From Pictodentalium vernedei (lineage: Eukaryota > Mollusca > Scaphopoda > Dentaliida > Dentaliidae): a stretch of 64,000 nucleotides of DNA. Under the pieces are notes generated by a model. It made no database searches. It saw only the letters and a list, made by a program, of their open reading frames with translations, and was not told the DNA's origin. Location: positions 250,289,113 to 250,353,112 of the forward strand of contig CM062289.1 of assembly GCA_031216915.1 (NCBI GenBank), read 5' to 3'. The first letter of the stretch is position 1, and the number at the start of each line of letters is the position of its first letter. Shown here piece by piece: positions 1 through 11,665 of this stretch. The position numbers and the translations under genes are program-made.

Positions 1-428
1 CACCCTCCACAGTGACACCCAATGTTTCACTGTGTTTACAACATTGGACAGAGAAATTCGGCCTGATTGAGACTCTGGTCGACATTTTCTGTCCATTTTG
101 TTTTCAAAGCTGCAGTAGAAGTCGTCGAAAAAGAAATTGAATCGCAAGTACTGTGTTCGTTTGAATAATCTTACTTTCGCTACATTTTATTGATTCGACA
201 AACTAGTGATAGTGTGTCGAGACCAAGTGACGTTCTGGTCGAGAAAGTGGGCGTTTGCGCCTAATTTGTTTTATTCAGTACTCAGTAGTACATAGGACGA
301 TATAATTCAGGTTTTCATGGCTGAGTTTTGGAGATACTAGTAAACCATATGTAGTAACACAAATTTCAGACACGGTATCAATTGGTGTTGTTTTTTTACA
401 ACAATCCTCTCTTCTTTTTCACTTGCAG
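1..428. other. Intron or upstream sequence before the first recognised PDE exon
   Basis: No coding exon is recognised here. The sequence runs into the pyrimidine-rich acceptor of the exon at 429, so it is probably intron. Around 50-115 there is a worn copy of a palindromic repeat whose arms read like GAAATTTCGACCNGAT, seen more clearly near 62.3 kb. Confidence 0.5.
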
Positions 429-536
429 ACACTGTGCCGATGGCTCTTGACAGTACGCAAAAACTACAGAAATATCGCGTACCACAATTGGCGGCATGCA
501 TTCAATGTATGTCAAGTCATGTTCTCTTCGTTGCTC
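429..536 (+). CDS. PDE11A-like: PDE11-like exon a (HNWRH metal-site exon)
   Basis: Thirty-six codons in phase 0 between a cacttgcag acceptor and a gtaagt donor. They read [15 protein letters not shown] followed by [14 protein letters not shown], the helix carrying the histidine that acts as general acid and the first metal-ligand region of class I PDEs. The preceding exon is outside the window. An ATG open frame on the opposite strand over this stretch is a shadow. Confidence 0.9.
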
Positions 537-779
537 GTAAGTATTTTTCCATTCTTCGTTGAGTCTATTCTTTCGAATGTATGATTAATCAGAGCCGATT
601 TTTCTCTATCCGGCCTGTAGTAATTGAAAATATAAATCAACCTGAAATTAGAGATGGACAATATACAGAAAAACCGATACCGAGAACATGGGGATACCGA
701 AAAACCAAACCGAACCAAACATTGAATATCGAAACCATCTGCATTTTCAATTTTTTCAACATTTCCTATTTATGCCTTG

Positions 780-1346
780 TTAGGCTTGATAGTAGTTGAA
801 ATGTTCATAGTCATGGAAAAGGTCTCTGATTTTCTTGGGTCTGGGCAATTGTCTTGAATTCCCTCTAGACTGCAACCTGTTCGTGTCCGGTTGCTTAGCA
901 GTAATCTGTCTATTGCCAGCATGACCTTTTAATGATGGTATCTTAAGGGAACATGCTCTGAGATCACACAAAGCTGGATTAGGCCTTGAAAGGTTAAGGT
1001 ATGTTGGAACAAGTCACAGAATTACTGTAGATATGATTTGTGTTGGCAAAAGAATGCTGGCGTTGAGCTCATTGGCAGTGACATTTGTGTTGCAGTGGTA
1101 GAATGATACGAGAACAATTTATTCTGTATTTTCCTGATGTGAATTCCCCTTTGGTACTCTCCACAAATCTCAGTCAAATCAAATACCGAATCGATACCGT
1201 GGTATACTCCTCTAAAAATACCAGTCCGATACAGAACTCAAAAATCCAATACCGCCTATCTCTACCAGTTACCTAAAGGGCAACCCGTGACGGATTTCTT
1301 AAGTGAGGGGAGGCTGGAATAATATATATCTATACGTTTACCCTTG
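780..1346. other. Intronic sequence, nothing recognised
   Basis: Unique-looking AT-rich intron. Small open frames on both strands show no family resemblance. Confidence 0.5.
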
Positions 1347-1596
1347 CTAACCCTTTACCTAACACAAAATGCAGACAACACTTACAAATAAAATGCTTGA
1401 ATAACTTTTTTTTTTATTCTTTGCGTCAAAAACATAGCTTATGACCCCTCATTGGAATGAACTCGTCGAGCTCGTTCCTGTGAGGCGTCATAAGCTATGT
1501 CTTTAACTCAAAAAATAAAAAATAACGGAAACAGAATGGCAGTTTTTGTGAATAGAGCTGGCCGTTTTTTTTCCGTTACGGTGGGTAAAGGGTTAA
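1347..1596 (+). mobile_element. Foldback MITE family A, copy 1
   Basis: Starts CTAA-CCCTTTACCTAAC and ends GGGTAAAGGG-TTAA. The central palindrome (around 1436-1502) has arms like CATAGCTTATGACCCCTCAT around GAGCTC. The left arm holds CAGACAACACTT, the right arm AGAGCTGGCCGTTT. The CCC/GGG ends next to TTAA recall piggyBac termini; there is no coding sequence. Confidence 0.8.
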
Positions 1597-2170
1597 TAAA
1601 AATGCTAAGACTGAAAACCTCGATCACTACAGGTTACGTCATGTGTTTCTGTTATAAGGTTGATATGCTGTGTTGTACTACACTGTTGGAAAGGGTTCAG
1701 AGATTCCTTTTCAACAATGTATTACATCACAGCTCTTCTTCGCCACAGTGAAATAGACCAATATGCTGTGTAAATTGCTCAGATAGAATTTTTCCAAACC
1801 TTAATTTACATCTCAGCATTTCTTCTTCAACGTTGAAACGTCATTATAAATGGGTCGTGGTTCTGGAAAGGTTAACAAATAAAAAAAAATGGAAATTCGA
1901 GAAAATGTTCTGCTTATTGCTCGAGGTGAAGGAATATAGGTGAACGAAAAACCAGTCGCCCAGTTCTTTTGAGGCGACCAATAGACGAAGCAAATGACTG
2001 TTGGACCAGTTTGTACAGGCAAATGTTGAACTTTCAGAAAACTCGCATTATTTACATTAGTATTCGAAACAATAATTGCACTTTTCCTTTTTTTTCTTAA
2101 CGCCCAATGTGGAATAAACGCTCTAAAGCGAACTACGTTTAAATTTTCACGCATTGATATTGTCTTTCAG

Positions 2171-2280
2171 AAAAGTAGATCCAGAAAATATTTCTCAGAC
2201 AAAGAAGTATTGGCTCACATTGTGGCATGTTTATGTCATGACTTAGATCACAGAGGAACGAATAATGCTTTCCAGACAAA
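2171..2280 (+). CDS. PDE11A-like: PDE11-like exon b ([10 protein letters not shown] signature)
   Basis: Acceptor tgtctttcag, donor gtgagt, starting in phase 0 and leaving two bases of a split Lys codon. It encodes [18 protein letters not shown] and then [18 protein letters not shown]. The HDxDHxGTNN block supplies His and Asp metal ligands and is the PROSITE-type PDE signature. The first residues (KSRSRK) differ from vertebrate PDE11, so the acceptor is the least certain part of this exon. Confidence 0.92.
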
Positions 2281-2329
2281 GTGAGTGTTTTAGAGGAGAC
2301 ATGGTTTTGATAAAATTACCTATTTTCAT

Positions 2330-2470
2330 AACATAACGGATGTATCCGGCCAATGCTATAAACAAAACATAGTTGTTGGCTTCTCATTGGAAAGAGATCG
2401 CCCAGCTCCATCGCATCGATGGGGGGGTCATAAAATATATTTTTGAATCAAAAAGATAATATACGTTTAG
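2330..2470. mobile_element. Degenerate family A MITE copy
   Basis: Worn copy inside the intron just after exon b: ACATAACGG, a core with CTCATTGGAA and GGGGGGTCATAAAATAT can be recognised. The termini are lost. Confidence 0.45.
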
Positions 2471-2834
2471 TTATCTAAGATGAACTATTGCAAGCGCCGC
2501 CTACGTATTAGATAAAGTCCTAAACAAACAAGTCTGGGATACAAAGCTCTGCATTGGTGTGGTTGATTGCCTTTGATGTTTGCTATATCCGTGGAGGATA
2601 GACTGTATACAGGTATAAGACCTCTTATCGTTCTCATGAATCATCGTCCCTTACGAGTTCGCCTTTCATGTTATTCATCCAGTTGTGACAATACTTCAGC
2701 TTTGCATACTTGCCTACCTGGTTGCATCACAACCAACACGTGGAATTTCAGCTATTAAACATTTTCATTTCACCACCACCAAAAATGAAGACAACAACCA
2801 AAACGGACAACTTTCACTCTGTTATGTCCCATCC

Positions 2835-2928
2835 AACATATCGTCCCCTGAGTTCCAATGTGTTCTATGTGCCAGTAGGCTGCCAGTAGGCACAGAGAAC
2901 ACATTGGAACTCAGGAGACGATATGCTT
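2835..2928. repeat. Palindromic repeat F, copy 1
   Basis: Arms of about 39 bp beginning ATATCGTCCCCTGAGTTCCA and their near-perfect complement, separated by a 15-bp spacer containing CAGTAGGC. The same palindrome recurs at 61587-61669, so it is a dispersed element rather than a local hairpin. Confidence 0.8.
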
Positions 2929-3361
2929 GTCAAATCATTGAAAATAAAACCAAATAGAAGAAATGAAATGTCATTTGCTAGAAAATGACACGTTTGTTCC
3001 GGTAGTGGGATAAACAAGCAAGGTGAGTATTTTGTGTTCATAATTTCCAGATTGAAAGTACATGTACGAATGTAAAAGTACTCACCCGTCTAGGTACGGC
3101 AAAGTAGAGTTGTCACCCCAGTTCAGTCCACTCCACTCCTTTGCCTCTCCAATGTGGAAACTGCGGCCTTCGGTTCTACACACTGGTCTGTGCTGAGTAG
3201 ACATGCAACGTTTGATGGTGATTGGATGGAAGGTCTAGGAGGTGGGAACGAACGAATGCACCGACGCACAAACACCCAATTCCACAAGACACACACTTTT
3301 CGTACATTATAGTATGATTATTTCATCCGATTAACTTCCATAAATAATTGTACTGTTTCAG

Positions 3362-3452
3362 AACTGGCTCTGCTCTGTCGCAGCTGTATGGTACAAGCAC
3401 AACACTGGAACAACACCATTTTAACCACGCTGTGATGATTCTCAATAGTGAC
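3362..3452 (+). CDS. PDE11A-like: PDE11-like exon c (QLYGTS, HHFNHAV)
   Basis: Acceptor tgtttcag, donor gtaagt. The first base completes the split Lys codon; the rest reads TGSALSQLYGTSTTLEQHHF then NHAVMILNSD, a strong match to the PDE5/10/11 catalytic core. Ends in phase 0. Confidence 0.92.
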
Positions 3453-3624
3453 GTAAGTTTATTATTTTCATAGCGATACGTGATACTATTGCGCATGCGC
3501 AATGCATGTTGTTAGGGTGTTTCTGTTGGTGATTTTGTTTCATGGAGGCCGCCGTCTTCGTAATATAGTGGCGCCTGTTGGTTATGAGTCGGAGCGGCTT
3601 CCAATGATAAGGGAGTGTGTGTGT

Positions 3625-3647
3625 GGGGGGGGGGGGGGGGGGGGGGA
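3625..3647. repeat. Poly-G run
   Basis: About 20 consecutive G after GTGTGTGTG in the intron after exon c. Similar G or C runs occur near 8920, 22121, 22220, 23676, 28718, 32529 and 53358; their lengths are prone to sequencing error. Confidence 0.85.
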
Positions 3648-3659
3648 CTATTTGATTCA

Positions 3660-4500
3660 TTAGGAGTATATCAGATAACGGAACAAAACCCCAAAATGAC
3701 TAAAACTACAGAAACGGATCCCGAAAAGCTTTGATGGCGCTCGGTTATTTTGGAGCTCAAAGTTCTACCATAGTATGAGAATGTGTCCTGATGCTGATGG
3801 TGTTTTTTAGTCATTGAGAGTATTGTTTCGAGCTCGAAGTCTTTCAGAATCCTCGTTATTGTCGATTGTAGATTGTATTCTGACTACCGTGTTCAATCTA
3901 TTCTCAGATAATCTTAGTTATCTCCGACTAGGTTGGCGCTCTGCCCTCGAAGGAGTCTTGGGACGTCCAATTAGACTTCTCTCTTTACCTTTGCCACATC
4001 TATTTTTAGCTCATAATAGTTATCTCCTTTCGGTGATATATGTGTGGTTTCGAACTAATGAGCCGAAGAGCAATAAGAGCAATTGCATCTTGGAGTACTT
4101 GTTCTTACAACTCTTTAGCCCATTTCGGAGAAAAGGGGATTCCACAGTCTCATACTAGAATGGGCATATGTGGCTGGGATTCCAAAAGCAGTATTCCTTT
4201 GCCTTAAATATAGCCAATGGCTTCTATGTCCAATCTTTTACAACTATTAGTCCAATGGTAGGCTTCCACTTCGATTATTATTACTATTATTACGACTGAT
4301 AAATCTTACCATTATTCGATTACTACTTATAGCACTCTTGGATTCTAATCTCATTTGGGCAGGTCTTAATTTATCTAATTTACCATTATCTCTACCAACT
4401 GTACTACTGTATTCTACTAGTACAGATTAATTCTAGTCTTAGTTTGTTTCATCATCAGTACTGTAGATGACTTACCTCACAGCTTAGAACTAGGACAAAC
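3660..4500. other. Intronic sequence, nothing recognised
   Basis: An open frame of 114 codons at 3814-4158 lies here, but its composition and sequence suggest no family and no splice or promoter context supports it. Otherwise plain AT-rich intron. Confidence 0.5.
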
Positions 4501-4720
4501 TTAATCCTTTACCTAACACGAAAAACAGACGACACTTGCAAACAAAATTGTTGAATATACAACTATTGTTTTTCATTTGTGGCGTCAAAAACATAGCTTA
4601 TTACCTCTCATTGGAGTGAGCTCACAACGAGCTCGTTCCAATGGGGGTCATAATCTATGTTTTTGAGGCAAAAAATGAAAATTGAATGATTTTTGGTCAT
4701 TACGTTGGATAAAGGGTTAA
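4501..4720 (+). mobile_element. Foldback MITE family A, copy 2
   Basis: Flanked by TTAA on both sides (4501-4504 and 4717-4720), starting TTAATCCTTTACCTAAC and ending GGATAAAGGGTTAA. Left arm CAGACGACACTTGCAAA; central palindrome with CATAGCTTATTACCTCTCAT. Confidence 0.8.
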
Positions 4721-4735
4721 TCATTACTTGTATGA

Positions 4736-5150
4736 ATGGTCGACTCATTTGGGAAAAGGGAATCTACAGCCATGTCCCTGTTAGAGAGTCCATGAATGAG
4801 ATTCCTCCTACATGGCGAACTGATGATCCACTTTTCACTGTGTTAGGATATAACGATTTGAAGTTTTCTCGCATCGCCCACGCCCTCAGCTGACGAAAAT
4901 CGGGTTCTGTCGCCACAGGCTGACCACACAAAGAGATTCCATATGTGGTATTTCTGTTAACAGAGAAATGGAGATCGATGGGATCCTTTTCCCCGTATGA
5001 AGATACATGGGGTCAGACCAGAATGAGGTTTTCCTCATGGTCCTCGTACGACGAAAATTTGATACTGTAACCACAGGCTTTCCATATAAACGCATTCCAT
5101 AAGTGGGGTTCCTGTGAATGTGGGGTTGGTGATCGATAGAATCCACTTTT
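4736..5150. repeat. Diverged local tandem repeat, period about 156 bp
   Basis: TGACGAAAATCGGGTTCTGT near 4892 and CGACGAAAATTTGATACTGT near 5048 start similar blocks with CACAGGC, AGATTCCATA or GCATTCCATA, and GATCGAT(A/G)G at matching spacing. A partial earlier unit begins near 4740. Related wording (CTCATGGTCC, ACGACGAA) occurs at 12.8-13.4 kb. Confidence 0.6.
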
Positions 5151-7070
5151 TATTACATGCCTGTTCTATGAAATCCCCATCTACAGAAACACTAAACCAT
5201 GCAGAAAATGAAAATCCGTTCCGCACATATGTGCCGAACGAACATCGTTGCCGGATTATTTTTAAATAGAAGTGAAATTTCACTTTTCTACAAATCGTGC
5301 AACGCAATTACAATTTGAATCGCCAGCGATAGCTAAAAAATAGCATACGGGTTTCGCGCGTGAATTTGATGGGCGATAAATGTGTTCTAACAACCCCATA
5401 TGGCGTCACTGCTATCGTTAATTACGACGTCTCTCCCCCTCCTGCTTTGTCTTCCGCGAATACAGGTCATTTGTTTAATTTGGTTTATTTGAGTGTAAGG
5501 AGACTACAGCCATTTTGTGGGGAAAGGAGCAATCAATTTGGAATTTTTTAGCAGATTCTTCGAAAAGAATAATTCGAAACTATTTTGAGATAACATTCTC
5601 CAGAATGTTTTGTTAGATGGTATCTTACGCGAAGCCTTGTTGGAAAATTTGGATAAAACAATAATTGATTTTTCCTTTTTCCGAGGGATATTTTGGCTGC
5701 TTTTTGTATTTGAAGTGTCGAAAATAACATCATCAGGTCCGTCATTATATCAGCAAGAAGATTATACCAAGGAAAGACCATGTTCAGTGATTAAGTTGTG
5801 GTGAAATTGAACATATGGGTAAAGGCGAAAAAATCGCCGCCAACTTTGATTTTACATAGTTTAGTCAGGATGATTTCATTTTAACATCTAAAGATCTATT
5901 CTAGAGATGTCCGCGCCGGAGAAACAATATCTACGCCACTGTATGCATACCTAAAACGAGAGACTAGAAGGTATTTGTGAATTTGTTGAAAAACGATTAT
6001 AACTGAATTATACTCACAAACGGCAGATCCATGATGAGGCCGGTGGCTTTTTGGGAATATGCGTCCCTCCTCCACTTGCATTGAACAAGCTTTTCATCTG
6101 CATCTGTCCAACAACACAAATGCTTAGATATCGTTTCTCTGGTGCACACGTGTGAGTTTCGATAAAGTTTGTGTTGCAAAGCAAATACTGAAAAATTGAC
6201 TGCTGCAGAGTGATGTCATCATCTTGGGTGGGAAGGTAAAACTATGCTTGGTGTTCAGGCCAAAATGATGTTGGGAAACACATATAGTCCCAAAGCTGGG
6301 ATCTTATACTGTAACAGATTCAATATGATCAATATGAAGGCTTCAAAGTTTATTACTGAGCATCATTCTTCACATCCACCATCCCGCAGCTATTCTTAAA
6401 GGGTGTGTGCTACGCCGCTCCTTTTACCCCTTAAGCCTTCCACCCCAGTCTCCCTATGTGGTGAGTCTATGTTGCATTGTGGGGACGTTCAGAAATAATT
6501 TAATTCCACAGCCATATAGGGCAGTTTGGATTGATTCCCCTGTCCATTTAGAAGTTTGTAGTGTTGTTAACCCACGGACTGCCAACTTTTGTTATGCGCA
6601 AAAAAGTTATGCATACCGGGATGAAAGGTTCAAAGCAACACCGACATAAAATATCTTTGTATAAACAATTATACAGTCGCAGTAGTCCGATCTAGATTTC
6701 ATTCCAAACCACCCAACCCAAGCACATGACACTACATAAATTGTCCATGGTATGTCTATCTTATAATCAGTTCTGTGATACAAGTGCGCTTGGTAATATC
6801 AGTGTATAAGACAGATTGCATTTCTTTCTTTCAGTTTCGGAAAACCGGATATTCACGTTTCAGACTACTTATTATTCTTTATGCATGTACACTATGACTT
6901 ACACAATAGCTTGAAGTATCTCTATGTGCACCGATTACTTTTTTTTCAGAAATAGTGATGTTGTAAATGCTTTTCATTTTTTTCTGGTTAAAGGGATATA
7001 ACTCAATGTGTCTAATACACATCGTCCACAGTTTCATGTGCTATAATTGTTTCCATGAAGAGGACAGGTG
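5150..7070. other. Intronic sequence, nothing recognised
   Basis: No exon, element end or tandem repeat recognised. Short open frames on both strands look random. Confidence 0.5.
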
Positions 7071-7172
7071 AGATCCTTCAGAGTTTGGAAAGCGACAGCC
7101 AGTTTCGACCAGATGGCGACCTCGTCGCGATGAGGTCGAAATTATCTGCCAGCTTTTGTTATCACAGTACTG
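7070..7172. repeat. Palindromic repeat P (GAAATT..TCGACC), copy
   Basis: CCAGTTTCGACCAGATGGCG is answered by CGCGATGAGGTCGAAATTAT, and the copy ends in TTTTGTTATCACAGTACTGT. Better copies at 59933 and 62292 show the same arms and the same ATCACAGTACTGT end. Confidence 0.6.
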
Positions 7173-7196
7173 TATCACTGTTCAGCTGCGCCTGTC

Positions 7197-7448
7197 TTAA
7201 CCTTTTACCTAACAGGAAGAGCAGACGACACTTGCAAATAAAATTTTTGATTAACTAATTTTTTTCATTTTTTGTCTCAAAAACATAGGTCATGACCCCT
7301 CATTGGAACGAGCTCGACAAGCTCGTTCCAATGAGGCGTCACGACCTATGTTTTTTAGACAAAAATTGAAAAAAATAATGTAAATTAACTGGCGATTTTT
7401 GAGAATAGCGCTGGCCGATTTTGACCGTTACGTTGGCTAAAAGGTTAA
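7197..7448 (+). mobile_element. Foldback MITE family A, copy 3
   Basis: TTAA at both ends; left end CCTTTTACCTAACAGG, right end GTTGGCTAAAAGG. Near-perfect core: GGTCATGACCCCTCATTGGA and complement about GAGCTCGACAAGCTC. Both arms complete, about 250 bp. Confidence 0.85.
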
Positions 7449-7782
7449 GATTTCTGGGAGCTGCAAACAAGTTTTTTACAGCAATGTATACTACAAGTAG
7501 ATGAGTATAGTGGCCTTTTCCCATTTTCACTGTGGCTTTGGCTGTATCTCTTCTATCCCTCAGACTCTGCACCAAAGTTTTGTTCAGTGGAAAGAGACAA
7601 ATACTTTGCAAAATGTCAGTTACCTTTAGTGTTCAACCGATTATCAAAAATGGTCGCTGACCGATTACCTATTATTTGAGCTCACAATCGACTGATTCAG
7701 ATTGTAATATCAAGTTGTACTAGACAAGTCGAGGCTCGAAAGAATTAGATTAAACTGAACATTTTTCACAGTGTTAAACTTC

Positions 7783-8077
7783 GTTGACTGGGGCCGCAGT
7801 ATAATTACCAGTCGCGCACACATGGGCAGTAAACGTGGCTCTCAGAGCCACGGGTACCGCCCAAGTGCGTCCGACTGGTCATTTTACTGCGACCTGAGTC
7901 AATGGAGTGCAACCTTCACTTTTCTGGTATGAACTGGTGTTTGCCGCAAGTAAGCTCAATTATAAGCTTTAGTGCGTCCGACTGGTAATTTTACTGCGAC
8001 CTGAGTCAATGGAGTGCAACCTTCACTTTTCCGGTATGAACTGGTGTTTGCCGCAAGTAAGCTCAATTATAAGCTTT
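7783..8077. repeat. Inverted repeat followed by a 107-bp tandem duplication
   Basis: GACTGGGGCCGCAGTATAAT near 7786 is answered by TTTTACTGCGACCTGAGTCA near 7882, forming an imperfect foldback with a GGCTCTCAGAGCC centre. The right half from AGTGCGTCCGACTGGT (7864-7970) is repeated head to tail at 7971-8077, differing at only two or three positions, so the duplication is recent. Confidence 0.85.
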
Positions 8078-8079
8078 AC

Positions 8080-8642
8080 ATGTCGTTTAACGTGTATATC
8101 CCATAAAGGGGCGTCAAGAGAGATAAATAATACACATTGTGGTTGTTTCTCAACTTTATTGAATGATATTATCTACATCATTTTACATTAACAATTGCAG
8201 AAGATAATAAAATGCGGTTAATGAATCATCAAGAAATGCTTGGCAACAATCGGTTGAACCGATGTTCCAGGAGCCGTTGCCATTGTCATCCGATTGCCCA
8301 CAATCTGCCGATTGTGGTGGCCGGTTCCGATCATCGATGGAACACTAGTTACCATCGAACACCGATGATAACAAAAAGAGATAACTTTTGTTCGAATGCT
8401 ATTTCAAATGGTAAAAGTAGTTTAGTACTGTGAGGTGCGTGTCTCTACATCTCCACTTCCTTCCGTCTCCTATTTTTTCATGGGTTTATCATTAAATCGC
8501 GATATTGCTGCGCGATGGTTATCCCTCCGTAAACCACTGTTCATGACCTCTTGTTTTTTGACGTACAAAACTACTTGTCTATTGATGAAAACATGCACCC
8601 AATTAAGAACTCTCATTTCCAAACTCTTCTTTATTTTTCCAG
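8080..8642. other. Intronic sequence, nothing recognised
   Basis: Contains a short imperfect inverted repeat around 8240-8370 (CAATCGG / CCGATTG words) but no exon other than the one at 8643. Confidence 0.45.
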
Positions 8643-8743
8643 GGTCACAACATATTTGCAAATTTGAGTTCAGATGATTATAGTGAGGTAATAAATTATC
8701 TGAAAACCAACATTTTGGCAACTGACCTCTCTCTTCATTTACA
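8643..8743 (+). CDS. PDE11A-like: PDE11-like exon d (GHNIFANLSS, ILATDLSL)
   Basis: Acceptor tttttccag, donor gtaagt. Encodes GHNIFANLSSDDYSEVINYL then KTNILATDLSLHL, with two bases left over for a Gln codon. GHNIFANLSS is typical of PDE11, and ILATDL belongs to a conserved core helix of PDE5/10/11. Confidence 0.92.
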
Positions 8744-9074
8744 GTAAGTATAAAGACTATAGCTAAAGAATCTTTAAAGGTCAGCCAAATTAATTCTCCA
8801 AACTAAAGGTCAGCCAAATTATTTAGTATAATGAAATAACGAAACTGTACTCATAACACTCCTATGGGCTAAACTACTCGAGGAATTGCGTTCAGTTCCA
8901 AGAAAACCAGTTTCACAGCCCCCCCCCCCCCCCCCCCACACACTCCCTCGTGGTGTCTGGAAACCTGTTGGAGAATTGTAACTCATTTCACAAAGGAAGA
9001 TATAATAGGTTATATTACGACAATCGGGTGGGGGATGTTGTTAGTGAGTTAGGCGTTGCTGGTGTGATAAGAAG

Positions 9075-9230
9075 TTTACCCTTTACCTAACCAATCACAG
9101 CATCCGACCTCTTAATTTAGAAATTGTGCATACCTCATTAAAAAAACAAATTCAACAAAACCATATCACGTGACCACTCACTAGTTCCAACGAGGGATCA
9201 TATGATAGAGTTTTCTTAAATAACGTTTGA
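9075..9230. mobile_element. Family B MITE (relative of family A), degenerate
   Basis: Begins TTTACCCTTTACCTAACC, then GCATCCGACC, AAATTGTGCA and a core CATATCACGTGACC / GGATCATATGATA. The right terminus is unclear. The same arms occur in the element at 12212. Confidence 0.6.
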
Positions 9231-9338
9231 AAAATTAGGAAAACAATGTTAAAATTACAAATTCTGATATCGTGTGCGTTCAACCGATTGTATCATGTTT
9301 AGCAGAATGTTATGTCTCACGATGTGGTTTGGAAGAAT

Positions 9339-10180
9339 ATATATACTGTCCCCAAAAAGTTCCCCATTCCTCAATCGAAGCGGGCATAGACCACTTCACT
9401 GCCGCGCATATCTGGCATATCCTGTACCGCGTTAAGTCCAATTTTGATGAGACTGTTTAGGTCACTCGGTTGCGTTTCTCAGGAATTGAGAGGACTATTC
9501 AACCTGTTGACCGTTTTGGTGGTGGAAGCATCATGGTTTGGGCCGGTGTCTGCTCTCGTAAAAAAACTCCACTTCACATCGTCGACGGAAACATGAACGC
9601 GCAAATGTTCAGGGACCATATTTTGGAGCCGATTGCCATCCCTTACGGTCGCAGTTTCCTTGGAAACCGATTTCGTTATTTTGACGATATTGCCAGGCCT
9701 CGCCGAGCTAGAATAGTGCGAGAATTCAAAGATCTGCAACAGGACGTGACCTGGATGGATTTTCATGCAACGAGCCCGGACTGGAACCCGACAGAACATA
9801 TGTGGGACATGCTTGGCAGGAGAGTGGTTAATAGATAGCCACCACCTCGTGACACCGACAGTTTACGCCGTGCGTTTATAGAGGAATGGAACATCACATT
9901 GAGAGAAATTCAGCAGGTCATTGAGTGCATGCCGCGCCGACTAAGATGTGTTAGAGATGCTCGAGGCGGTGCCACCGGATACTGAACAACGTGACGTTTT
10001 TTTGACGTTGTGATGACCTGCTCGGTGCCCAATGTTCAATCAATAAAAATGTTTCACTAATAAGGCACATTCCCCCTACTACAAATAGCAGGTTTTCTCT
10101 CATGTGAATTTACCCATTCACTGTATACCCACTGGTAGTTTTGGGTGGAGCGGGCTTTACGTTTTTTTGGGCAGTATATT
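9339..10180 (+). mobile_element. Decayed Tc1/mariner element, internally deleted
   Basis: Terminal inverted repeats ATATACTGTCCCCAAAAAGT at 9341 and the complement of ATATACTGCCCAAAAAAACG ending near 10180. The roughly 840-bp span is short of the usual 1.3-1.6 kb for a Tc1-type element and holds only the C-terminal part of a transposase, so an internal deletion is likely. Confidence 0.75.
9470..9985 (+). pseudogene. Tc1-like transposase fragment (DDE)
   Basis: Tc1-family transposases cut and paste DNA through a DDE catalytic triad. The reading frame shows RFGGGSIMVWAGV, then DDIARPRRA where the family has DNARPHRA, and SPDWNPTEHMWDMLGRRV with the final catalytic Glu. A TAG at 9836-9838 interrupts it; in the same frame the sequence continues with LRRAFIEEWN, RRLRCVRDARGGATGY and a natural-looking stop. 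The helix-turn-helix domain and first Asp region are missing. Not functional. Confidence 0.85.
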
Positions 10181-10199
10181 TAGTACTAGAGAGATGATC

Positions 10200-11290
10200 A
10201 AAGTATCATTTCACCGACGGATTCGATCCCTTTTACTGCTAAGGGTATTTGTATGGGGTGGAACGTGGTAGATATGGGACGCCAAATCTTATAGTAGGGC
10301 GGAGAAGTGTTCTGAGGACATGTTTGATTCACTGCAAAACTACAAAAACTTTCCCATACGAACAGTATTTTGCTTTTGCAGTATTCTTCCAGACGCTTAC
10401 CGATATGAATAGCACATCGTGTTAAAAAGGCCCATATGGCTTTCAACAGAGCCGACAAAGGGTATGTTCGATACGATGGGAGTATGTGGCTGCAAGTTGT
10501 AAATATTGATAGATATATACTACGTGTTCGCTGAGCTGTCATTTGGTATTGTACAATTAAGAAGTCACATGGTGCAGGCACATACAAACAGTCTGTCTTG
10601 TTGAAAGAGTAATGTCCAGAAGTTGATGTTCATTTTATCTGTGCATACATTTTATTCTCCGTTCTTCTGTCACGTCCTCTATTTATCCTTTGAAACGGTT
10701 GTTTGTTTTATCGTATATTGAATTTTAATGCGATTCTGTCTATTCATAATCGGCGTATGGGCTTAGGAATGCAAACAAAAACGGAGCCATGTTGCAGTGG
10801 ACTGTTCAGTGATCAAACGTTATTATAGGAAAATACTCGATAGTACTGCTGCTACCAGAACTGTCAGCATCCTGCATTTTATTGTGTATCCCCCACTCTA
10901 CACCTTCCCTTTAGAAATGGTTGCCCTGCCGTAGTTTAATCTAAGCTTATTTTGTAAAAGTTGGTTTCACCTCGGATTTACATTAAGCCTCTCAAATAAA
11001 ACGTTGTCTTTTCCTTGGCCAAGCAGGTCGTCCTTGGGTAAGGGACATCTCCCCTTCCGATAGCTGTGATGTATTTTCAAAACTTTAAAAAATAAAATGC
11101 AATGAAATATTCTTATACGTCTATGCACGTTTGCCTGTTATATTTTCATAAACAATGATCATTTCAAAGTTTTTGTTTTAAATTTGATTTGATTGAGAAT
11201 ATAGAACTCAGTAAATCCGTCCTAGTAATTCACAAAATTGCCTGTTCGGTGAATAACAGTTTTTGTATTGCGCTAACACAAAACACGTTT
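10200..11290. other. Intronic sequence, nothing recognised
   Basis: A 129-codon open frame on the minus strand (10198-10587) shows no family motif. No repeat structure recognised. Confidence 0.5.
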
Positions 11291-11295
11291 CACTA

Positions 11296-11665
11296 AGGTT
11301 TAATACCTCAACGGGAATTTCACGGCTCTGCGGCTACCAGTCCTGAAAGAAAATTACTAGACCCGGGAGATTCATAGACCATGGTATCAATGATTACGTA
11401 TTATAGTTTATGAGATAACGGCGAATATCAACTTCTTCCGATACCAGCATCGCCGTTGGAGCTATGGTTTAATCTCACGTACGGGAATTTCCCGGTTACC
11501 GGTTCTGAAGATCAGTGCTACTTCCCTGGAAATTCATAGACTAGAATCGGGATTCCCGGTCCTCTCCTGTGAATTGCCCGGGTATCAGGACTGGTTTTCA
11601 CAAATGAGAACCAGAATAAAAGCCTGTATCGTGACGGACTTTCAAACACGAGAACCAGAATATTT
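11296..11665. repeat. Diverged local repeats with GGGAATTTC motif
   Basis: ACGGGAATTTCACGGCTCTG near 11308 and ACGGGAATTTCCCGGTTACC near 11480 start similar blocks that share CCAGTCCTGAA or CGGTTCTGAA and GAAATTCATAGAC or GAGATTCATAGAC at the same spacing. Period about 172 bp, strongly diverged. Confidence 0.5.

Noticed and set aside
3814-4158. 114-codon plus-strand frame
   Set aside because: Random-looking composition, intronic, no splice sites that would link it to the PDE reading frame.
9272-9460. Open frame before the 9.4-kb transposase
   Set aside because: It crosses the left terminal repeat of the Tc1 element and does not resemble the N-terminal part of a Tc1 transposase.
10198-10587. 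129-codon minus-strand frame
   Set aside because: No family motif, inside an intron of the PDE gene, next to a dead Tc1 element; length is compatible with chance.
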